Part shown: positions 59,062 through 64,000 of the stretch, piece after piece
How the letters are laid out: every line of letters begins with the position of its first letter
Position numbering within the stretch: position 1 is the first letter of the stretch
Source: Youxingia wuxianensis
GTDB taxonomy: Bacteria > Bacillota > Clostridia > Oscillospirales > Ruminococcaceae
Direction of reading: 5' to 3'
DNA length: 64,000 nt
NCBI RefSeq assembly: GCF_014385085.1
Contig: NZ_JACRTD010000008.1
Span: forward strand, 88,517-152,516
The notes under the pieces: model-generated
What the model saw: only the letters and a program-made list of their open reading frames with translations
Databases searched by the model: none
What the model was told of the DNA's origin: nothing
Made by a program: the position numbers and the translations under genes

Positions 59062-59090
59062 GCCGGACGATGGGCAATCGTCCGGCTTTT
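59062..59090 (+). terminator. Terminator after the YodL gene
   Basis: Perfect 10-bp stem GCCGGACGAT / ATCGTCCGGC (59062-59071, 59077-59086), loop GGGCA, then TTTTGCTTT. Confidence 0.85.
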
Positions 59091-59206
59091 GCTTTGCCAG
59101 GGCGAGGTCGCAGCCCTCCCGCATTAGGAAGCCTGAGACCGAACCTGCATCATCAAATCATCCACTAACATTCAAAATCCATTTACTTATAGGAGGAATT
59201 TATTTT

Positions 59207-59461
59207 ATGAAGAAGCTGTTTAAGAACATCGCCAACACCGCCAAGACTACCGCCGCCAACTGCAAGTCTTCCATCGCCGCTTTCCACAGCCGTGCTGTCA
59301 GCAACAACGCCGGCGAGGGCTACATCGATACCGCTGTCAAGGTGCTGATCGCCGTCGTTCTGGGCGCCCTGGTGCTGGCCGGTCTGTATGCTGTGCTGAA
59401 CGACACCGTCATGCCCACCGTCACCCAGCGGATTCAGGAGATGTTCAACTACGCAGGCTGA
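59207..59461 (+). CDS. Flp/type IVb pilin-like small membrane protein (DUF6133-like)
   Basis: 84 aa, ATG behind ATAGGAGGAATT. A basic N-terminus (~36 residues) leads into NNAGEGYIDTAVKVLIAVVLGALVLAGLYAVL, a single hydrophobic helix as in type IVb pilins. A Gly just before EGYID with Asp at position +5 (usually Glu) fits a prepilin cleavage site. Overlapping by 1 bp is a prepilin peptidase gene, which strongly supports a pilin. Unusually it is alone, without tad secretion genes nearby. Confidence 0.78.
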   Translation: MKKLFKNIANTAKTTAANCKSSIAAFHSRAVSNNAGEGYIDTAVKVLIAVVLGALVLAGLYAVLNDTVMPTVTQRIQEMFNYAG

Positions 59462-59871
59462 TGCTCTGGGTACAGGCACTGGTCTTCTGCGGCGGGCTTG
59501 TTTATGCTGCCGTGGACGACCTGAGAACCAGAAAGGTCCATGATATCGTCTGCATCGCAATCGCTTTGGCGGGGCTGATCACCATCAGCCCCGCCTCCCT
59601 TTTGGGGGCACTGCTGGCAATGGCCCCATTCTACCTCTGTGCAGGTCTCGGCCTGATGGGGGGCGGCGATTGGCGGTTAGCCGCCGCCGTAGGATTTGTT
59701 CTGGGAGTTGACCGGGTAATTACAGGCTTGTGTTTTATGGCTGCTGCGCTCCTTTTCACTTCCTTTGCCATGCGGGTGATTCCAGCACTGCGGGAGGGCG
59801 CATCGGCAAAACAGCCGCTGGTTCCGTATTTCGCGGTGGCTTTCATCCCCGCATATTTTGCTTATGTGTGA
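59461..59871 (+). CDS. Prepilin peptidase (A24-like, TadV/CpaA type)
   Basis: 136 aa, almost all hydrophobic with 4-6 membrane segments. AAVDDLRTRKVHD and GLGLMGGGDWRLAAAVG carry the two aspartates (D..., GxGD-type GGGD) of the A24 aspartic peptidases. Short form, lacking the N-methylation domain, as in TadV/CpaA. It cleaves the neighbouring pilin-like protein. Start ATG overlaps the stop of that gene. Ends in a C-terminal membrane helix. Confidence 0.88.
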   Translation: MLWVQALVFCGGLVYAAVDDLRTRKVHDIVCIAIALAGLITISPASLLGALLAMAPFYLCAGLGLMGGGDWRLAAAVGFVLGVDRVITGLCFMAAALLFTSFAMRVIPALREGASAKQPLVPYFAVAFIPAYFAYV

Positions 59872-59907
59872 TAAAGAAGCAATAGAAGTGCAAAAAATTT
59901 TGCCGTT

Positions 59908-59940
59908 CCTATCCGACACTTGGCCATTGTGTCGGATAGG
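59908..59940. repeat. 12-bp perfect hairpin between peptidase and recombinase genes
   Basis: CCTATCCGACAC (59908-59919) and GTGTCGGATAGG (59929-59940), 9-base loop. It lies between two converging genes. T-runs are not directly adjacent (minus strand AATTTTTT 12 bases later), so it is a weak terminator or an element end structure. Confidence 0.5.
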
Positions 59941-59948
59941 TCGGGCGG

Positions 59949-61382
59949 TTATTCGGGCAAGTCAATCTTGCCGACAAAGCTGTAATAAATCTCAATGTCC
60001 TGCCTGCGGGTGCCGTTCTCATCATAGCTGCACTCATGCACCACAATTTTCTCGATCATTTCCCGCAAGAGAGTGGGGGTCAGTTCTTCAAAGGCAAGGT
60101 GCTTGCGGACAATGCCCATAAATTTCTCGGCGTTGACGGTAGCTGCCTGTGACTTGTCCAGTTCGGCTTGCAGGGCGGCGGCTCTCTTTTTCAGCTCCGC
60201 TTGCTCGGCTTCGTAGTCAGCCGACAGTTCCATGAAACGCTCATCGCTGATTTTGCCGTTTACATTGTCCTCATACAGCCGCTTGATAATGCGGCTGATT
60301 TCAGAAATGCGTTCCTGCGCCTGTTCAAGCTGCTTGGTGGCTGCGGCGGTCTTTCTCTTGCCGCCGATCTCGTTCTGCTGGATAAGCAGCTTCACAAAGC
60401 GGCTCTCATGCTTGGCGGCGTATTCGGTCACTTGCCGGAGATTGGAGAGGACACCGGCGGTCAACAGGTCGGTGCGGATAAAGTGCGCCGTACAGTCGCG
60501 GGTGCGCTTCTTGTAGCTGCCGCAGATGTAACAGTCCTGCTTGCGGTTCTTGTTCTGATACCGCTGCTGGTACATCACATGGCCGCAGTCGGCGCAGAAC
60601 AGCATACCGGAGAACAGCCCCACCTCGTCATAGCGGTTCGGGCGTTTGCGCTGCTTGCGTAACTCCTGCACGCGCTCCCATGTTTCCGTGTCGATAATCG
60701 GCTCATGGTGGTTCGGGAAAATGGCCTGCTTCTCAATGGGGTTCTCTACGCTATGCTTGGTCTTGTAAGAGGGCTTCTCCGTCTTGAAGTTTACCAGACA
60801 GCCGGTGTACTCCCGGTTTTCCAACAGGTGGACAACCGTGTTTGTAGCCCATTTACACTCATAGCCGGGGTGGTAGCGGCGGGTGCTGCCCGTCCTGCGG
60901 TATTCCAGCGTCCCCGGCGTGGGGATTTGCTGCTCCGTAAGCATACGGGCAATCTTGGTCGGGCCGTTCCCGGCAAGGCAAAGCTGGTATATCTGCCGGA
61001 CTACCGGCGCGGTTTCCTCGTCAACGATATAGTTCTCGTCCTCGTCCATGAGGTAGCCATACACCGGCTTGCTGGTAACGGGCTTGCCGCTCATGCCTTT
61101 TGCTCTCTTAACTGCCTTGATTTTCTTGCTCGTATCTCTCACCAGCCATTCGTTGAACAGATTTCGCAGAGGGGTAAAATCGTTGTCCATGCCGCCGTTT
61201 GCACTGTCCACATTGTCGTTGACAGCGATAAACCGCACGCCCTTTTGGGGGAACAGCATTTCCGTGTAAAATCCCACCTGCAAGTAGTTTCGCCCTAACC
61301 GGCTCATGTCCTTGACAATGACCGTACCTACTTTCCCGGCTTCAATGTCTGCAAGCATGGCTTGAAAACCGGGCCTTTGAAA
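59949..61382 (-). pseudogene. 5'-truncated large serine recombinase
   Basis: The visible homology starts at FQRPGFQAMLADIEAGKVGTVIVKDMSRLGRNYLQVG, i.e. in the middle of the resolvase domain. The first ~70 residues, including the catalytic Ser in the usual YxRxS, are missing. DNA upstream of 61382 is unrelated (an open frame by chance to 61484). The rest is intact: recombinase domain, zinc ribbon CADCGHVMYQQRY...CYICGSY, coiled coil, and C-terminal HECSYDENGTRRQDIEIYYSF, all typical of Tn4451/Tn5397-type transposon recombinases. It cannot catalyse integration on its own. Probably a scar of element insertion or deletion. Confidence 0.85.
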
Positions 61383-61482
61383 TAATGAGGTGTGATAGCG
61401 ATAGCGGCAAAAAGCTAATAAAATCAATGGTTTTGCGGACAGCGGATAGACAGGGAATGTGTTAAAAACTGAATACGCACAC

Positions 61483-61532
61483 AAACGGCGTTACCTTAAC
61501 CCCTTTGGGGGAGAAAGTAACGCCGTTTTTTT
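61483..61532 (+). terminator. Bidirectional terminator/leader hairpin of the Tn1549-like segment
   Basis: AAACGGCGTTA (61483-61493) and TAACGCCGTTT (61518-61528) with inner stem CCCCTTTGGGG, followed by TTTTT. On the minus strand it is followed by TTTGTG. It marks the left side of the ICE segment that begins with the Cys-rich gene. Confidence 0.75.
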
Positions 61533-61561
61533 ATGCCCGCAGGAAAGGAGGTGCAGCCGGA

Positions 61562-61780
61562 ATGTATTTCACAAAGGGCAAGCAGCGGGCGTTTGAATTG
61601 CTCATGCAGCAGAAGCCGGGATTTGACCGCTATCAATCCGGTTGTGCCGGAGATGATGAAGATTGCGGCACTTGCCGTTTCTACCGCCCCGGGTGGAAAT
61701 ATGAGTTTTGCGTTTTCAAAGAGTGTCCCTATTGCCCCGGCAAAAGGACGCGGAAAACGCACGCCAGCATGGACAAATAG
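61562..61780 (+). CDS. Cys-rich small protein of Tn1549-like ICE (72 aa)
   Basis: 72 aa, ATG 61562 behind AAAGGAGGTGCAGCC. Cysteines: SGCAGDDEDCGTCRFYRPG and EFCVFKECPYCPGKR, giving two CxxC-like sites, likely zinc-binding. Small proteins of this pattern lead the replication/transfer region of Tn1549-type elements. Function unknown, probably nucleic-acid binding. Confidence 0.65.
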   Translation: MYFTKGKQRAFELLMQQKPGFDRYQSGCAGDDEDCGTCRFYRPGWKYEFCVFKECPYCPGKRTRKTHASMDK

Positions 61781-61908
61781 ACGGGCAAAAGCCCTTGTAC
61801 CATGCGGCTTTGCAGACGCGAAAACGGCAAAGGGCATATTGCAATACCAAAACAGCCGAAAACGGCTTTCTAATTGTCCACGCATACCAAGAGAGGAAGT
61901 GAGGAAAT

Positions 61909-62853
61909 ATGGCAGTTTTCAGAGTGGAGCGAAATACGGGATATACCGTTATGAGCAACCACCACTTGCGAAACAAGGAATTGTCCTTAAAGGCAAAGGG
62001 CTTGTTGTCGCAAATGCTTTCGCTGCCCGAAGATTGGGATTATACCCTTGCGGGCTTATCCCATATCAACCGGGAGAAGATCGACGCAATCCGCGAAGCG
62101 GTAAAGGAACTCGAAAAAGCCGGATATATCGTGCGCAGCCGGGAGCGCGACGAAAAGGGACGCTTGCGGGGCGCAGATTACGTCATATACGAGCAGCCGC
62201 AGCCGCGAGAGCCGGAAGCAGCTACCAGCGGCGGACAGCCGCCTATATTGGATTTACCTACATTGGAAAATCCAACATTGGATAATCCAACGTTGGAAAA
62301 ACCTACGCAGGAAAAACCTACGTTGGAAAATCCAACGCAATTAAATAAAGATATATTAAGTAAAGAACAATCAATTACTGATTTATCAAGTACCGATTCC
62401 ATTCCTTTCCATTCCCTAAACCCCTTGCCCTTTGCGCATGGCGAAGCGGCTACGCCGCCGGAAAGGAAAAGAACGGAAGCGAAAAGCAATAGCGCAGTAG
62501 AGATTTACAGGGAGATTATCAAGGACAATATCGAATACGACCATCTCATTCAAAACTGCAAAATTGACAAAGACCGTTTGGACGAGATTGTTGACCTTAT
62601 GCTGGAAACCGTCTGCACAGCCCGAAAGACAATCCGTATTGCCGGGGACGACTACCCCGCCGAATTGGTGAAATCCAAGTTTTTGAAGCTGAACAGCAGC
62701 CATATTGAGTTTGTTTTGGATTGCATGAGGGAGAACACAACCAAAGTGCGCAACATCAAGCAGTATCTAAAAGCGGTGCTGTTCAACGCGCCGAGTACCA
62801 TTGACAGCTACTATACCGCCCTTGTCAATCACGACTTATACGGCGGCGAATGA
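61909..62853 (+). CDS. DUF6017 / HTH replication-type protein of Tn1549-like ICE
   Basis: 314 aa. Residues ~5-80 (RNTGYTVMSNHHLRNKELSLKAKGLLSQMLSLPEDWDYTLAGLSHINREKIDAIREAVKELEKAGYIVR) form a winged helix like plasmid replication initiators. Residues ~115-145 hold a tandem repeat of the type LENPTLDNPTLEKPTQ. The C-terminal DUF6017-like domain has EIYREIIKDNIEYDHLIQNCKIDKDRLDEIVDLMLETVCT. In Tn1549-like elements this gene stands before PcfB/VirD4. It likely helps start element replication or regulates it. Confidence 0.85.
   Translation: MAVFRVERNTGYTVMSNHHLRNKELSLKAKGLLSQMLSLPEDWDYTLAGLSHINREKIDAIREAVKELEKAGYIVRSRERDEKGRLRGADYVIYEQPQPREPEAATSGGQPPILDLPTLENPTLDNPTLEKPTQEKPTLENPTQLNKDILSKEQSITDLSSTDSIPFHSLNPLPFAHGEAATPPERKRTEAKSNSAVEIYREIIKDNIEYDHLIQNCKIDKDRLDEIVDLMLETVCTARKTIRIAGDDYPAELVKSKFLKLNSSHIEFVLDCMRENTTKVRNIKQYLKAVLFNAPSTIDSYYTALVNHDLYGGE
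62242..62340 (+). repeat. 15-bp tandem repeats within the DUF6017 gene
   Basis: Six to seven units such as CCAACATTGGATAAT encode the five-residue repeat xNPTL. Units are nearly identical and each contains a short palindrome (TTGGAAAATCCAA). Copy number can change by slippage in frame. Confidence 0.8.
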
Positions 62854-62889
62854 GCATAGCCGCACTTTACCGGGAAAGGAGTTGATACC

Positions 62890-63363
62890 TTGCAGGAGGA
62901 AGTAACCCAAAAAACGATTGCCCTATACGTCAAAGTGGGAAAAGGCGCGGCGCGGCTTACCGAACAGGCGTTACAGAAAGCAATCCAAAAGTTTTTGGAG
63001 CAGAAAAGCAAACCCGCGCATGGGAAACAGACCATGCGGCAGCTTATGAAGCAGAACGCGGGTGTTTCCAACATCGAGATCACCGACAGCAATATTAAAG
63101 CCTTTGAGAGTACGGCGAAGAAATACAACATAGATTTTTCGCTAAAAAAGGTTAAGGGCGAGCAGACCCGTTACCTTGTGTTTTTCAAAGGCCGGGACGC
63201 GGACGTTATGACCGCAGCGTTTCAAGAGTTTTCCGCAAAGAAGCTGAACCGGGAGAAAAAGCCCTCTATCCGCAAAGCCCTTGCCGCTGCAAAGGACAAG
63301 GCGAAGCAGCTTAACGCCGCCCGCGACAAGGTAAAGAAAATGGACAGGGGGCGCGAGATATGA
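62890..63363 (+). CDS. pcfB: PcfB-family protein (DUF3801)
   Basis: 157 aa from TTG 62890 behind GGAAAGGAGTTGATACC. EEVTQKTIALYVKVGKGAARLTEQALQKAIQKFLEQ, KQNAGVSNIEITDSNIKAFESTAKKYNIDFSLKKV and KGRDADVMTAAFQEFSAKKL are typical. PcfB-like proteins join the relaxosome with the coupling protein PcfC/VirD4, whose gene follows. Basic tail. Overlaps the VirD4 gene by 4 bp. Confidence 0.88.
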   Translation: MQEEVTQKTIALYVKVGKGAARLTEQALQKAIQKFLEQKSKPAHGKQTMRQLMKQNAGVSNIEITDSNIKAFESTAKKYNIDFSLKKVKGEQTRYLVFFKGRDADVMTAAFQEFSAKKLNREKKPSIRKALAAAKDKAKQLNAARDKVKKMDRGREI

Positions 63364-63899
63364 AGCAGATCAACTACAAAAAGCTGATACTTCCGAATAT
63401 CCCCTATGTGTTCTTTGTCTATCTCTTTGATAAAGTCGGACAGGCGGTGCGGCTTGCCCCCGGCGCGGATATTTCTGCAAAGATACTGAATATCACACAA
63501 GGATTTTCCGCAGCCTTTGAAAACGCCTTGCCGAGCGTTTACCCGTTGGATTTGCTTGTCGGCATTGTCGGTGCGGTGATTATCCGCTTGATAGTCTATG
63601 TCAAAGGGAAAAACGCGAAGAAATACCGCAAGGGCGCGGAGTACGGCTCTGCCCGATGGGGAAACGCCGAAGATATAAAGCCCTACATAGACCCGGATTT
63701 CCAAAACAACATCATTTTGACGCAGACGGAACGGCTTACCATGAACAGCCGCCCGAAGCAGCCGAAGTACGCGAGAAATAAGAACGTCGTCGTGATCGGC
63801 GGCAGCGGCAGCGGAAAAACAAGATTTTTTGTCAAACCTAATCTAATGCAGCTTCATTCCTCTTACGTCTTAACCGACCCGAATGGTAATTTACAATAA
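63360..63899 (+). pseudogene. VirD4/TraG coupling protein, 5' part, interrupted
   Basis: 179 aa remain of a ~600 aa type IV coupling ATPase. N-terminal membrane segments (PNIPYVFFVYLFDKVG; LLVGIVGAVIIRLIVYV), EYGSARWGNAEDIKPY, and Walker A VVIGGSGSGKTRFFVKPNLMQ are intact, then SSYVLTDPNGNLQ and a stop. The normal continuation TDPKGxxV is cut after TDP. The DNA from about 63885 belongs to a new element carrying a serine recombinase gene that starts at 63943. The rest of the gene should lie on the far side of that element. Confidence 0.85.
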
Positions 63900-63942
63900 G
63901 GATAAAGGGAGCGCGCACCCTCAAGAAAGGAGGTTACACCCC

Positions 63943-64000
63943 ATGAAGAAACAGCCGGACAAGGGAAAAATCACAGCCCTGTACGAGCGTCTTTCCCATG
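63943..64000 (+). CDS. Large serine recombinase of an inserted element (N-terminus only)
   Basis: ATG 63943 behind AAGAAAGGAGGTTACACC. The visible start KKQPDKGKITALYERLSH is typical of Tn4451-family large serine recombinases, where ALYERLS carries the catalytic Ser. The gene runs off the window end. The element it belongs to has entered the virD4 gene just upstream. Confidence 0.8.
   Translation, partial: MKKQPDKGKITALYERLSH

Noticed and set aside
61383-61484. Start of the recombinase at 61484 giving a 511 aa protein
   Set aside because: The first ~35 residues do not resemble any resolvase domain, so the open frame upstream of 61382 is accidental.
62242-62340. Tandem repeats as a CRISPR array or iteron array
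   Set aside because: They are 15-bp units without spacers and stay in frame inside a protein gene; a binding-site role is only a possibility.

Overview
The window is accessory DNA from a Gram-positive Clostridia, most likely a gut Oscillospiraceae/Ruminococcaceae relative such as Faecalibacterium. I infer this from strong GGAGG ribosome sites, the phage and conjugation families present (DUF4314, DUF5049, DUF3849, DUF6017, PcfB, YodL, ArdA) and several large serine recombinases. No ordinary housekeeping gene is recognisable. Three blocks lie side by side: a prophage, its defence cargo, and a mosaic of integrative conjugative element (ICE) DNA.

Prophage, about 1-33.9 kb, minus strand. Read against the coordinates (in the direction of transcription), it runs from a sigma-like factor and small early genes through DUF2800 nuclease, DUF2815 protein, DNA polymerase A, D5-type primase-helicase, VRR-NUC nuclease and SNF2 helicase to a late regulator. 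Then come HNH nuclease, small terminase, an S-adenosylmethionine synthetase, two DNA methyltransferases, large terminase, a PP-loop protein, portal, ClpP-type protease, HK97-type capsid, head-tail connectors, tail tube, a frameshifted tail chaperone, tape measure, Dit, a LamG-bearing tail protein and a GH18-domain protein cut by the window edge. This is a long-tailed HK97-like siphophage. Lysis genes must lie further left.

Cargo, about 33.5-46.4 kb. Between the prophage early promoter region and a minus-strand serine recombinase (likely integrase) sits a plus-strand block with its own consensus promoter. It holds a small HTH regulator, an amino-methyltransferase, a C5-methyltransferase, a McrB-like AAA GTPase and a LlaJI/McrC-like nuclease, which together look like a LlaJI-type restriction system. 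Behind it come four genes I cannot fully assign: an HTH-tailed protein, an ImmA/IrrE-type metalloprotease with the same kind of HTH tail, and two unknown proteins. They end at a strong terminator. This second set is the best candidate in the window for an undescribed system.

The stretch 46.4-48.3 kb holds an XRE regulator, a divergent SLOG/DUF1273 gene, one unknown gene and a repeat-rich junction with a tRNA-like fragment.

ICE block, 48.3-64 kb, plus strand. The first part is a compact set of accessory genes with three ArdA-like antirestriction proteins, a Dam-type methylase, SpoVG, DUF3849 and YodL-domain proteins. It ends in a pilin-like protein with its own prepilin peptidase. A 5'-truncated serine recombinase follows on the minus strand. 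The last part is a Tn1549-like segment (small Cys-rich protein, DUF6017, PcfB, VirD4). Its coupling-protein gene is broken by another serine-recombinase element that starts just inside the window end.
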